DNA from: Halomonas sp. JB37
Lineage (GTDB): Bacteria > Pseudomonadota > Gammaproteobacteria > Pseudomonadales > Halomonadaceae
DNA: 64,000 nt
Direction of reading: 5' to 3'
NCBI RefSeq assembly: GCF_002332255.1
Contig: NZ_NRGW01000001.1
Span: 1,860,001-1,924,000 of the forward strand
This document shows positions 52,449-61,738 of the stretch, in pieces. The position numbers were made by a program, and so were the translations under genes. The notes under the pieces were generated by a model, which saw only the letters and a program-made list of their open reading frames with translations, ran no database searches and had not been told where the DNA came from. Within the stretch, counting starts at the first letter, position 1. Every line of letters begins with the position of its first letter.

Positions 52449-55400
52449 ATGGAAGCCTACTCAATCGTGACCACTGACATCCCTACAGCCCCCACCGATA
52501 GCCAACGCCTTGCATCGCTGACACAGGCAGCGGGGGATGTGATGCTGCGCGATACAGAGAGGCTGGAGAAGCGCCTGAGTGGTTTGAACCGTCGCCTGCG
52601 CGATAACAAGCCTATCAGCCGTGGTTTGGATGAGGTGCAGCGCGAGATCAGCCGTGCTCAGCAGCTGCTTAGCCTACGTCAGGCTCAGCAGGTCGCGCTT
52701 AATTATCCGCCTGAACTACCGGTTGTTGAGCGGCGAGAAGATATTCTTAACGCCATCCGTGATCATCAAATCGTCGTGGTGGCAGGGGAGACCGGCTCAG
52801 GCAAAACCACTCAGCTTCCAAAAATGTGCTTAGAGCTGGGGCGTGGCCGTCGTGGCTTGATTGGCCACACCCAGCCACGGCGCTTGGCGGCTCGAAGCGT
52901 TGCCGGGCGTTTGGCGGAAGAGTTGAACGTCTCTTTGGGCGAGCAGGTAGGCTATCAGGTACGCTTTAATGATCAGAGTACGCCGAGCACGTTAGTCAAG
53001 CTAATGACGGACGGTATCTTGCTGGCTGAGACTCAGCACGACCCGCTGTTGTTGCGCTATGACACTATCATCATCGATGAGGCTCACGAGCGAAGCCTTA
53101 ATATCGATTTTCTGCTGGGCTATCTAAAGCGTTTATTACCCAAGCGGCCCGATCTCAAAGTTATTATTACCTCGGCTACCATTGACGTGGCGCGCTTTGC
53201 TGAGCATTTCGGTACCGCTAAGACGCCTGCACCGGTCGTGGAAGTGACCGGGCGGACTTATCCCGTTGAAGTGCACTATCGGCCGCTGGTACGTGACGAA
53301 GACGATGAAGACGATCGCACGCTGCAAGAGGGTATTCTGCACGCGGTAGAAGAAATCGAGGCCATTGAGCGTGATAAAGGCTGGTTGCATGGCCCTCGCG
53401 ATGTGCTGGTGTTTTTACCCGGCGAGCGTGAGATTCGTGAAACCGCCGATACGCTGCGCCGCGCGGAGTTAAAAGGCACTGAAATTCTGCCTCTCTACGC
53501 ACGCCTTTCCAACGAAGAGCAAAACCGTGTCTTCGCCTCACACCGCGGGCGCAGAATTGTGCTGGCGACCAACGTTGCAGAAACCTCGCTGACGGTGCCC
53601 GGCATTCGCTATGTGATCGATCCAGGGCTTGTGCGTATCAGCCGTTACAGCTACCGGTCAAAAATCCAGCGCCTGCCCGTGGAGGCCGTCAGTCAAGCGA
53701 GCGCGAATCAGCGTAAAGGGCGCTGCGGGCGGGTTGCGGAAGGGGTCTGTATTCGCCTTTACAGCGAAGAAGATTTCTTATCTCGGCCAGGCTTTACCGA
53801 CCCTGAAATTCAGCGCACCAATTTAGCCTCGGTGATTCTCTCAATGCTGGGCCTCAAGCTTGGCGATATAGAAGCTTTTCCTTTTGTTGATCCGCCGGAT
53901 AGCCGCTTTGTTAAAGACGGTTTTCGACTGCTGTTCGAGCTGGGCGCCGTGGATGAGCAGCAGCGCCTCTCTACGCTGGGTCGTAAGCTTGCGCGGCTGC
54001 CGATTGACCCTCGCTTAGCGCGCATGGTGTTGGCAGGCGTGGACATGGGTAGTTTGCGCGATGTGCTGATTGTGGTGTCGGCATTGGCTATTCAAGACCC
54101 CCGCGACCGGCCGGCAGATAAGCGCCAAGCGGCTGATCAAGCGCACCAGCGCTGGCACGACCCGGATTCAGACTTTGTTGCATTGCTGAACCTTTGGCAC
54201 GGCATCGAAAACGCCCGCGAGGCGCTGTCCGGAAACCAGTTGCGGCGCTGGTGTCGCGAGCACTACATCAACTACCTGCGCATGCGAGAATGGCACGACA
54301 CCTTCCGACAGCTGCGCCAGCTGCTGCGAGATATGGATATTGATGTACCTGCACCCTTGCCACGCAACGAAGAAGAGAGTGAAGAGCAGGCTCGACAGAT
54401 GCGGCGCAAAACCTCGGGCAAGCTGCATCAGGCGCTGTTATCAGGGCTGCTTTCTAATTTGGGCACGCTGCTTGAGAACCGTGAATATCTGGGCGCCCGC
54501 AACCGAAAGTTTATGATTCACCCCGGCTCTGGGCTGGCTAAAAAATCACCCAAGTGGATGATGGCGTTTGAGATGATCGAGACGTCAAAGCTATTTGCCC
54601 GCACGGTGGCCAAAATTGACCCAGACTGGATTGAGCCTCAGGCGCAGCATTTGATAAAGCGTACTTACAGCGAATCGCATTGGGAAATGAAGCGGGCACA
54701 GGTGGTGGCATTTGAGCAGGTTACGCTGTTTGGTCTGCCGATTGTCGCGAGGCGCCGCGTTCATTACGGGCCAATAGCGCCTAAGGAGTCTCGGGAGCTG
54801 TTTATTCGCCGCGCGCTGGTGGAGGGTGAGTTTCAGACTAAAGGTGCTTTCTTCGCCCACAACCGAGCGTTGGTCAGCGAAGTCGAGGCGCTAGAAGATC
54901 GCGCTCGGCGGCGCGATATTTTGGTCGATGAAGACACGCTTTTTGATTTTTACGATGCGCGTATCCCCGACGAAACGGTTAACGGCAAAGGGTTTGAACA
55001 CTGGCGCAAGCAAGCCGAGCAGCGTGATCCAGAGCTACTGCATTTCGATCTTGAGTCGTTAAAAGCGCGCGATGCTGACGACGTCACCCAAATTCAGTAT
55101 CCCGATTATGTAACCTTGGCCGGCGTTGCGTACCCGATTAGCTATCACTTTGACCCTGACGCTGAAGACGACGGCATCACGTTGACCGTTCCCGCGGCCA
55201 TGCTGCCGCAGGTGCCGGTGCATGCTTTAGAATGGCTGGTGCCCGGGCTATTGCGTGAAAAGTGCACTGCGCTATTGAAGTCGCTGCCGAAAAGTATTCG
55301 CCGCCAGGTTGTGCCAATTCCCGATTGGGTCGATGCTGCGCTGGAAACCTTGGGGCCTGATCAGCGCCCATTAACCGAGGCTCTTGGGGAGTTTATTCGC

Positions 55401-56453
55401 CGTCGCACAGCGACACGCGTGCAGCTCGAAGACTGGCGCTTAGACTTGCTTGAGCCACACCTGATTATGAATATTCGCGTGGTGGATCACGCGGGTGAAA
55501 CCCTGGGTCAGGGTCGCGATCTGCGCGCCCTAGAACGGCGCTATGAAGCGGCGGCCAGCGCAGGTGCTCAAGCCCTGGCCGAACAGGTCAGCATTGAGCC
55601 TGCCGTTGCCGGTCTGCCTGAGTCCCCGTTACCGGCTTCCCGCGTTACCACTCAGGCAGGCATTCGCGTTGAGGCCTACCCGGCGTTGGTGGCGCAAGCA
55701 AGCGAGTTTAAAGTTGCGCTGTTCGATCACCCTGCCAAAGCCGATGCCGCCCATCAGGAGGGCATTGCCCGGCTAGCGATTGCCAAATTGCCGGAGCAGG
55801 TTAAAGCGATTAAACAGTTACCGGGCGTTGAGAAGTGCGCACTGCTGTTTGCTAAAGTGGGGAGTAAGCAAGCTTTGGTGGATGATCTGCTGCTGGCGGT
55901 ATTCAGTCAGGTGGTGGCTCAGCATCCGCTGCCGCGCTCGGCAGGGGAGTTGAGCCAACGACTCAACGATACTCAGCATCAGCTTGTTAACGCAGCGAGC
56001 ACTTTACTATTACGGGTAGAGGCCGCGCTAAAAGGTCATTTAGCGGTTAGTAAGCTGCTTAAAGGTAAACTCAATTTTGCCCTTGCGCTGGTGTATAGCG
56101 ATGTCAGTGCACAAATGCAGCGCTTGGTTTATACCGGCTTTATTCGCAATGCAGGCGAGTGGCTTGAGGAATACCCGCGTTACACCGAAGCGGCGCTGAT
56201 ACGCCTTGAAAAGGCCGCCCGTGAGCGTGGCCGCGATCAAATGATGATGCACGATGTTCAGGCGTTGGAGGCGCGTTTTGATGCGCGGCGTAAGAGCGAA
56301 CAGCGTGGCCAAGTGGAAGACCCCGAACTGGTTGCTTTCGGCTGGTGGCTGCAGGAGCTTAGGGTGTCACTGTTCGCTCAGCAGTTGGGCACTAAGATGG
56401 CGGTTTCGATGAAACGATTAGAAAAGCGCTGGCAAGAAATTATTAGTGCCTAG
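52449..56453 (+). CDS. hrpA: ATP-dependent RNA helicase HrpA (DEAH-box)
   Basis: Very large (1334 residues) DEAH/RHA helicase. Walker A GETGSGKT (residues 113-120), DEAH in IIIDEAHERS, SAT in IITSATID, motif VI QRKGRCGRVAEG, then helicase-associated domain, OB-fold and the long DUF3418 C-terminal region typical of HrpA. Reported to act in RNA turnover and ribosome rescue. Start uncertain: GTG 52434 abuts the terminator T-run, ATG 52449 and GTG 52464 follow; no start has a strong SD. Confidence 0.95.
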   Translation: MEAYSIVTTDIPTAPTDSQRLASLTQAAGDVMLRDTERLEKRLSGLNRRLRDNKPISRGLDEVQREISRAQQLLSLRQAQQVALNYPPELPVVERREDILNAIRDHQIVVVAGETGSGKTTQLPKMCLELGRGRRGLIGHTQPRRLAARSVAGRLAEELNVSLGEQVGYQVRFNDQSTPSTLVKLMTDGILLAETQHDPLLLRYDTIIIDEAHERSLNIDFLLGYLKRLLPKRPDLKVIITSATIDVARFAEHFGTAKTPAPVVEVTGRTYPVEVHYRPLVRDEDDEDDRTLQEGILHAVEEIEAIERDKGWLHGPRDVLVFLPGEREIRETADTLRRAELKGTEILPLYARLSNEEQNRVFASHRGRRIVLATNVAETSLTVPGIRYVIDPGLVRISRYSYRSKIQRLPVEAVSQASANQRKGRCGRVAEGVCIRLYSEEDFLSRPGFTDPEIQRTNLASVILSMLGLKLGDIEAFPFVDPPDSRFVKDGFRLLFELGAVDEQQRLSTLGRKLARLPIDPRLARMVLAGVDMGSLRDVLIVVSALAIQDPRDRPADKRQAADQAHQRWHDPDSDFVALLNLWHGIENAREALSGNQLRRWCREHYINYLRMREWHDTFRQLRQLLRDMDIDVPAPLPRNEEESEEQARQMRRKTSGKLHQALLSGLLSNLGTLLENREYLGARNRKFMIHPGSGLAKKSPKWMMAFEMIETSKLFARTVAKIDPDWIEPQAQHLIKRTYSESHWEMKRAQVVAFEQVTLFGLPIVARRRVHYGPIAPKESRELFIRRALVEGEFQTKGAFFAHNRALVSEVEALEDRARRRDILVDEDTLFDFYDARIPDETVNGKGFEHWRKQAEQRDPELLHFDLESLKARDADDVTQIQYPDYVTLAGVAYPISYHFDPDAEDDGITLTVPAAMLPQVPVHALEWLVPGLLREKCTALLKSLPKSIRRQVVPIPDWVDAALETLGPDQRPLTEALGEFIRRRTATRVQLEDWRLDLLEPHLIMNIRVVDHAGETLGQGRDLRALERRYEAAASAGAQALAEQVSIEPAVAGLPESPLPASRVTTQAGIRVEAYPALVAQASEFKVALFDHPAKADAAHQEGIARLAIAKLPEQVKAIKQLPGVEKCALLFAKVGSKQALVDDLLLAVFSQVVAQHPLPRSAGELSQRLNDTQHQLVNAASTLLLRVEAALKGHLAVSKLLKGKLNFALALVYSDVSAQMQRLVYTGFIRNAGEWLEEYPRYTEAALIRLEKAARERGRDQMMMHDVQALEARFDARRKSEQRGQVEDPELVAFGWWLQELRVSLFAQQLGTKMAVSMKRLEKRWQEIISA

Positions 56454-56515
56454 TGCGTTGACTAAAACAGGTGTCGAAAAAAAGTTGCTGGAAAAAGCGC
56501 TATTTTACGCACACA

Positions 56516-56531
56516 GTAACATTATGGTTAC
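56516..56531. promoter_or_regulatory. Inverted repeat upstream of the FabH-like gene
   Basis: GTAAC-N6-GTTAC is a symmetric site about 40 bp before the ATG at 56572. It could be an operator for the synthase gene, but I cannot match it to a known regulator. Confidence 0.3.
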
Positions 56532-56571
56532 GCCGAAAGTTACCTCGGCAAGCCGCTAAAAGGAGATTGGC

Positions 56572-57693
56572 ATGACACATGTGGTGATCACCGGAACAGG
56601 CCTCTATACGCCGGAACACGCCATTGATAATGCCGCTTTAGTGGCGGCATTTAATACTTGGGTAGACGGTGAAAATCATCAGCATGCTGACGCCATTGTC
56701 CGGGGAGAGCGTGAGCCACTCGCACACTCGAGCAGTGAGTTTATTGAAAAAGCATCAGGTATTAAGAATCGTTACGTCCTCGATGCGCAAGGTATCCTTG
56801 ACCCACAGCGTATGCGGCCTAAACTGCCACATCGGGATAATGATGAACCCTCACTTCAATGTGAAATGGCTACCGCCGCAGCGCACCAAGCTTTGGCCGC
56901 TGCGCGCGTTGATCCTGCTGACATTGAGCTGGTGATTGTTGCCTGTTCCAATTTAGAGCGTGCTTATCCCGCCGTGGCAGTCGAAGTACAGCAAGCGCTG
57001 GGTACCAGCGGCTACGGATTTGATATGAACGTTGCCTGCAGCTCCGCGACGTTTGCTTTGGAAACAGCGGCCAATGCGATAGCGTCTGGAAGCATTAAGC
57101 GCGCGCTGGTGGTCAATCCGGAAATTTGCTCGGCGCATCTCAATTTCAGAGACCGTGACAGCCACTTTATTTTCGGTGATGCTTGCACCGCCATCGTCCT
57201 GGAAAATAGTGCAACTGCTGCTGCCGATGAACAGTTTGAGATTCTGGGTACGCGCCTAGTTACCAAGTTTTCCAATGCAATTCGTAATAATGCGGGTTTT
57301 CTCAGCCGTGTAACGGATAGTGACCCGCTGGCCCTTGATAAGCTGTTTGTGCAAGAAGGGCGGCGGGTGTTTAAAGAGGTCTGTCCAATGGTCGCTAAAT
57401 TGATCACCGATCATTTGGCATCTTTGGAGTTGAATGGCAGTGATTTGAAGCGTATGTGGCTGCATCAAGCCAATCAGCATATGAATGACTTGATTGCCCG
57501 TAAAGTGCTTGGTTACGACCCGAGTGCCGCTCAGGCGCCGATTATTTTGGATCGCTACGCGAACACTAGCTCCGCTGGGTCGATTATTGCGTTCCACCTT
57601 CATCGCGAAGAGCTGGTAGAAGGCGACATTGGCGTGATTTGCTCCTTCGGGGCGGGTTACAGTGCTGGAAGTGTGGTAGTTCGCCGCCGGTAA
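56572..57693 (+). CDS. Beta-ketoacyl-ACP synthase III (FabH-like)
   Basis: Thiolase-fold condensing enzyme, 373 residues, longer than E. coli FabH (317). The Cys-His-Asn triad is visible: Cys156 (NVACSSAT), His in WLHQANQHMN, Asn in DRYANTSSAGS. It resembles a pseudomonad FabH-like subfamily that begins VVITGTGLYTP and carries an extra segment after the first strands (residues about 30-60). It may initiate fatty acid synthesis or condense medium-chain acyl groups; the substrate is unknown. SD AGGAG is 6-7 nt before the ATG. Confidence 0.88.
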   Translation: MTHVVITGTGLYTPEHAIDNAALVAAFNTWVDGENHQHADAIVRGEREPLAHSSSEFIEKASGIKNRYVLDAQGILDPQRMRPKLPHRDNDEPSLQCEMATAAAHQALAAARVDPADIELVIVACSNLERAYPAVAVEVQQALGTSGYGFDMNVACSSATFALETAANAIASGSIKRALVVNPEICSAHLNFRDRDSHFIFGDACTAIVLENSATAAADEQFEILGTRLVTKFSNAIRNNAGFLSRVTDSDPLALDKLFVQEGRRVFKEVCPMVAKLITDHLASLELNGSDLKRMWLHQANQHMNDLIARKVLGYDPSAAQAPIILDRYANTSSAGSIIAFHLHREELVEGDIGVICSFGAGYSAGSVVVRRR

Positions 57694-57724
57694 CGTGGCG
57701 TTGAAATGGATAAAGGAAAATGTC

Positions 57725-58534
57725 ATGCAGCCGTTTTTAAATAAAGAAAAGCCAGCGCTTACGTGGCGTACACAAGGATTGCCTCTTCTATTGGTGGCGT
57801 TATTGGCCACCGGCGGCTGTGCCAGCACGCAGGTGGCGCAAGACACTAACCCTGATGATCCTTGGGAAGGCTTTAACCGCAAAGTGTTTGCGTTTAACGA
57901 CGTATTAGATCGCTATGCGCTAAAGCCAGTCGCTCAGGGCTACCGAACGGTTACGCCTGACCCGGTACAAACAGGAGTAGGTAACTTTTTCTCCAATTTG
58001 GGCGAAGTGCGAACGGCGCTTAATAGCCTTCTGCAGGGTAAGCCAGCAAACGCGGGCCTGGCCACATCACGGTTTTTAATTAACTCCACAGTGGGCGTCG
58101 GCGGGTTATTGGACTATGCCACCCTAATGGAAATTACCGCTGATAAAGAAGATTTTGGCCAAACACTAGCAGTGTGGGGATGGGATGATTCGCGCTATCT
58201 TGTACTGCCTTTATTAGGCCCAAGCACGCTGCGCGATACTACCGGCTTACCTGCCGACCTGGCTGCGTATCCGGTCACCTATGTCGATGATGATACCGCT
58301 CGTATAAGCCTTACTGCACTGCGGCTAATCGATGTTCGTGCAGGCTTGCTTGATCAGGAGGCGTTGATCCGCGGTGATCGTTATAGCTTTATCCGTGATG
58401 CTTTCTTACAGAGTCGTCAATTTGAGGTGAGTGATGGAAAACTGGGCGATGACCCATTTGCCGCTGATGCCTTTGACTTTGATGATAGCGACTTTGGTGA
58501 TGACGGCGTTGATGGCGATAATAGCGCCGATTGA
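57725..58534 (+). CDS. mlaA: MlaA (VacJ) family outer-membrane lipoprotein
   Basis: Outer-membrane component of the Mla retrograde phospholipid transport system. A lipoprotein signal with lipobox LATGGC (lipid-modified Cys32), then the family motif DPWEGFNRKVFAFNDVLDRYALKPVAQGYR, VGNFFSNLGEVRT, LLDYATLM, and DFGQTLAVWGW...LVLPLLGPST. ATG 57725 has AAAGGA upstream; the frame is open to 57695. The C-terminus is strongly acidic (Asp-rich, last 30 residues). The mlaFEDCB transporter is not nearby. Confidence 0.94.
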   Translation: MQPFLNKEKPALTWRTQGLPLLLVALLATGGCASTQVAQDTNPDDPWEGFNRKVFAFNDVLDRYALKPVAQGYRTVTPDPVQTGVGNFFSNLGEVRTALNSLLQGKPANAGLATSRFLINSTVGVGGLLDYATLMEITADKEDFGQTLAVWGWDDSRYLVLPLLGPSTLRDTTGLPADLAAYPVTYVDDDTARISLTALRLIDVRAGLLDQEALIRGDRYSFIRDAFLQSRQFEVSDGKLGDDPFAADAFDFDDSDFGDDGVDGDNSAD

Positions 58535-58542
58535 GGCTAATG

Positions 58543-59736
58543 ATGGATCATTCTAAGCAGTTGATCGCGGTCATCGACGAACCGGGTCGTGAGCGCGATG
58601 CGCTGGCTGAAGCTATTACCTGTGATGGCATGTGGGTGTTTGCATCAGAGAATATTGAGCATCTCCCCGCTGACACAGTGCTTATTGTCGCGCATGCTAG
58701 AGCGGTTCCTAGGCAGCAGTGGTCGCAGCTAACCCGGCGCCTACCGACGCTGGTGGTCAGCGACTCGCGCCAAGATGCGGATCTTATTAAGGCGATTGAT
58801 GTTGGCCTAGTGGACTATATCGTTCATCCTTTGCGCCATGCCGAGCTGTTACGACGGATGATTCGCAAAGCGATAGAGCTTAATGATCTTGCCCTGGAGC
58901 GTGAGCGCGACCACGAGCGTCTAGCTGAGCTGAATGAAAGCCTAGAGACGCATTTAGCGCTGCTGCGTATGGACCAGCAAAGTGGGGGCCATATCCAGCG
59001 GCGCTTACTGCCGATTCATCCTAAAGTCATCAACGGGGTGTATTTCGATTACTGGTTTGCCCCCTCGCTGTATTTATCCGGGGATTTTCTAGACTATCAG
59101 CGCTATAACGACCGCTATAGCGCTTTTTATTTTGCGGATGTTTCGGGGCATGGCGCCTCATCGGCATTTGTGACGGTGTTACTAAAGTATTTATGTAACC
59201 GCTGGCTCAGTGAGTGGGATGGGCAGAAGCCTGAGGACTTACCGCCGGACTGGTTAACGGCAATGAACCGTGAGCTGCAGGGCACTGACATTGGCAAGCA
59301 CGCGACGTTATTTGTCGGTGTTATTGACCATGAGGCAAAGACTCTTCACTATTCGCTCGGCGCTCAGCTGCCGATGCCCCTGTTAGTGGCAGAAGGAAAG
59401 CTAAGTCGCTTAGAGGGCGAAGGAATGCCGGTAGGCCTTTTCCCCGATGTAGAGTATCCTTCGCTGAGCTGTTCCTTGCCGCCTGAGTTTCGTTTGTGGC
59501 TATGTTCAGACGGTGTATTGGAATGCTTGCCGGGTAAAACGCTCGACACGCGGCTCAAGGAGCTTGAGCAATTAGTAAGCGAGAGTGTAACGCTTGAGCT
59601 GTTGCGCGATAGGTTAGTGGGAACTAATGCACTCCTTGCTAAAGGAGATGCACAGTTTGACGCTAATCAGGAGCGCGATGCTTTACCCGATGATCTTACA
59701 ATCATGATGGTGAGCGGATTTGGTCATGCTGATTGA
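58543..59736 (+). CDS. rssB: RssB-like response regulator with PP2C phosphatase domain, degenerate receiver
   Basis: 397 residues: a receiver-like domain (1-115), a coiled linker (about 110-145) and a PP2C/SpoIIE phosphatase domain (LSGDFLDY, YFADVSGHGASS, LCSDGVLE, DDLTIMM metal-binding aspartates). The receiver lacks the phosphoacceptor: the position after TVLIV is Ala50-His51 and the invariant Lys is His95 (DYIVHPL), so it likely cannot be phosphorylated normally. With the adjacent STAS protein it forms a partner-switching pair like Pseudomonas RssB-RssC, which affects RpoS. ATG 58543 has GAGG at 6 nt. Overlaps rssC by 11 bp. Confidence 0.85.
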   Translation: MDHSKQLIAVIDEPGRERDALAEAITCDGMWVFASENIEHLPADTVLIVAHARAVPRQQWSQLTRRLPTLVVSDSRQDADLIKAIDVGLVDYIVHPLRHAELLRRMIRKAIELNDLALERERDHERLAELNESLETHLALLRMDQQSGGHIQRRLLPIHPKVINGVYFDYWFAPSLYLSGDFLDYQRYNDRYSAFYFADVSGHGASSAFVTVLLKYLCNRWLSEWDGQKPEDLPPDWLTAMNRELQGTDIGKHATLFVGVIDHEAKTLHYSLGAQLPMPLLVAEGKLSRLEGEGMPVGLFPDVEYPSLSCSLPPEFRLWLCSDGVLECLPGKTLDTRLKELEQLVSESVTLELLRDRLVGTNALLAKGDAQFDANQERDALPDDLTIMMVSGFGHAD

Positions 59737-60250
59737 AGAAGGTCGCATAAAAGCGGCTTTCGATACTGGTGTTTTTGTTTTAAAGCTGTGCGGCGATGTG
59801 CGCTTGACGCTATGCGCCACGCTGGACTCTCAAGCTCAACGTCTTGCCGAGACGCCAGGGCTGCGCGCCGTATTGATTGACCTGCGAGAAGCCACCAATG
59901 TGGACTCCACCGCCCTGGGCTTTCTCGCTAAGGTTGCGATGGCCGTCAAAGGGCGCTTGGAGCAGCCGCCAACCATTATTGTCGATAATCCTGACGTTCG
60001 CAAAATGCTCGATGTAATGGGCTTCGCGCGCTTCTTTACTCTTATGGAAGCGCCTTTGCCTCTGCAGCAACCTGTCGCGCTCAATGATGCACTTGAAGAA
60101 TTGCCTGAAGAGCCCGCAGACGAAGAAGGCCTGCGTGAGCGAATTCTCGAGGCCCATCGCATTTTAATGCATATGAATGAGCACAACCGTGAGCAGTTTC
60201 AGCCGCTGGTTGAGATGCTTGAGTCGCAGTGTGCTACAACTCATTGCTAG
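59726..60250 (+). CDS. rssC: STAS-domain anti-sigma factor antagonist (RssC-like)
   Basis: 174 residues: an N-terminal STAS domain (about 1-105) with the phosphorylatable Ser61 in NVDSTALGFL, and a C-terminal acidic, helical extension (LEELPEEPADEEGLRERILEAHRIL). The neighbouring PP2C protein is the likely phosphatase for Ser61. ATG 59726 overlaps the rssB stop by 11 bp, so the pair is coupled. The mlaA-rssB-rssC order also occurs in pseudomonads. The kinase or anti-sigma partner is not in the window. Confidence 0.85.
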   Translation: MLIEEGRIKAAFDTGVFVLKLCGDVRLTLCATLDSQAQRLAETPGLRAVLIDLREATNVDSTALGFLAKVAMAVKGRLEQPPTIIVDNPDVRKMLDVMGFARFFTLMEAPLPLQQPVALNDALEELPEEPADEEGLRERILEAHRILMHMNEHNREQFQPLVEMLESQCATTHC

Positions 60251-60296
60251 TACGTCTGTGAACTGACCTTGCGGCTAGAGCGCATATGCTAACGGG

Positions 60297-60310
60297 GTAT
60301 TGCGCAATAC
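60297..60310. repeat. Perfect 14-bp palindrome downstream of rssC
   Basis: GTATTGCGCAATAC, 46 bp past the rssC stop. Too short in the centre to make a hairpin terminator, so a protein-binding site is the more natural reading. The remaining 220 bp to the MFS gene are AT-rich with no other clear signal. Confidence 0.6.
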
Positions 60311-60532
60311 GCTGAATCGTCGTGTTTCTGCCTTTTATGATCGTTCTCGTATGCGTGCCTGCTTATCTGTTGTTATTTAAATTGCTCGCCTGATTATCTA
60401 GCTCTTTTAGTCCTATAGGGATTAACGAGGCAGTGGTAATGGCGTGTAAATACCGACAAATGTAATCAAATCGTCTATGCTTAGCGGCCTATCTATCCCT
60501 GTGCGCACCTGTTGTGCCTCCTATGGAGCCTC

Positions 60533-61729
60533 ATGCACCTTAATCCTCGTCGGGTGGCACTGCTGGTTGCTGCCAATACTGCTCTTGCTCCCTTTGCTAT
60601 TGATGCGTATTTGCCCGCTATAGGCATCATCGCTGAAAGTATTGATGCCAGCATTCATCGGACTGAGCTTTCTATTAGCGTCTTTTTGTTTGGCTTTGCA
60701 TTAGGCCAGCTTTGTTTTGGTCCGCTATCTGATCGAATGGGACGCAAGCCGGTACTGCTGGGTGGTTTAGTCGTTTTTATGCTGGCAAGCTTAGCGATTA
60801 CCACGGTGGATAGTTTGTCTACGCTGCTCTTCTGGCGTTTTATACAAGCGCTTGGCGGAGGTGCCTGCGTGGTCAATTCGGCCGCGATTGTGCGCGACTG
60901 TTTTAGTGGCCGAGAGGCTGCCAAAGTCATGTCTACCATGGCGATGATTATGATGCTGGCGCCGCTAGTAGCGCCGGCAGTCGGCAGTTTGTTGCTTCAT
61001 ATTGCCGGATGGTGGCTAATTTTTGTATTTTTAGCGGTCTATGCCGGCTTCTTATTATGGCTTTTAGGCACGCGTCTGCCTGAAACGCGGGATATGTCAT
61101 TACCGGCAGCGTCACCACGACAAGTTATCCGTAACTATGCCAGCGTGCTTAAGCACCGGGAAGGTATGGGCTATATTTGCGCCGTTGCTTCTTCGTTTGC
61201 CGGGTTATTTGCGTTTGTAACCGCGTCGCCATTTCTGTATCTAGATTATTTTGGCTTGTCTCCAGTTACTTACCCTCTGGTGTTTGGGGTGAACGTATTG
61301 GTTATTGCGCTCTCAAATCGCGTCAATATTCATCTGTTGCGTAAGCGTTCACCGCAACAAAATTTACGTTTAGGACTACTAGTGCAGTTAGTCGCCGCGC
61401 TTGGTCTGGTGCTTGTTACCGCTTTAAATATAGCCTCACTGTTCGTTGTGGTGCCTCTCATTATGCTATTTACCGGCATGATTGGGCTGATTACGCCTAA
61501 CGCTATTTCCGCACTGTTGGATCACTTTGGGCATATCAGCGCAACGGCAACGGCGTTGCTTGGCGGTATCCAATTCACCTGCGGAGCGCTTGCCGGTGTC
61601 ATGGTTGGGCTGTTTGAAGTAGAGCATCTGTGGCCAATGGTTCTCACCATGCTGAGTGCGACGTTGCTAGGCAATATTGGGGTACGCAAGCTAACCAAGA
61701 AACCTGCGGTGGATGAGCTACGGGGATGA
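60533..61729 (+). CDS. Bcr/CflA family multidrug MFS transporter
   Basis: Inner-membrane drug:H+ antiporter, 398 residues, about twelve hydrophobic segments. Family marks: an early APFAIDAYLPA (Bcr/CflA motif in TM1), motif A GPLSDRMGRKPVLLGG between TM2 and TM3, FWRFIQALGGGACVV, and MLAPLVAPAVGSLLL. ATG 60533 has GGAG at 6 nt; a TTG at 60512 is also in frame. The TauE/SafE gene follows 9 bp later, suggesting co-transcription. Confidence 0.88.
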   Translation: MHLNPRRVALLVAANTALAPFAIDAYLPAIGIIAESIDASIHRTELSISVFLFGFALGQLCFGPLSDRMGRKPVLLGGLVVFMLASLAITTVDSLSTLLFWRFIQALGGGACVVNSAAIVRDCFSGREAAKVMSTMAMIMMLAPLVAPAVGSLLLHIAGWWLIFVFLAVYAGFLLWLLGTRLPETRDMSLPAASPRQVIRNYASVLKHREGMGYICAVASSFAGLFAFVTASPFLYLDYFGLSPVTYPLVFGVNVLVIALSNRVNIHLLRKRSPQQNLRLGLLVQLVAALGLVLVTALNIASLFVVVPLIMLFTGMIGLITPNAISALLDHFGHISATATALLGGIQFTCGALAGVMVGLFEVEHLWPMVLTMLSATLLGNIGVRKLTKKPAVDELRG

Positions 61730-61738
61730 ACAGCACAC

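Noticed and set aside
57256-57882. 208-codon minus-strand frame across the FabH-like and mlaA genes
   Set aside because: It covers two well-supported plus-strand genes and shows no family pattern.
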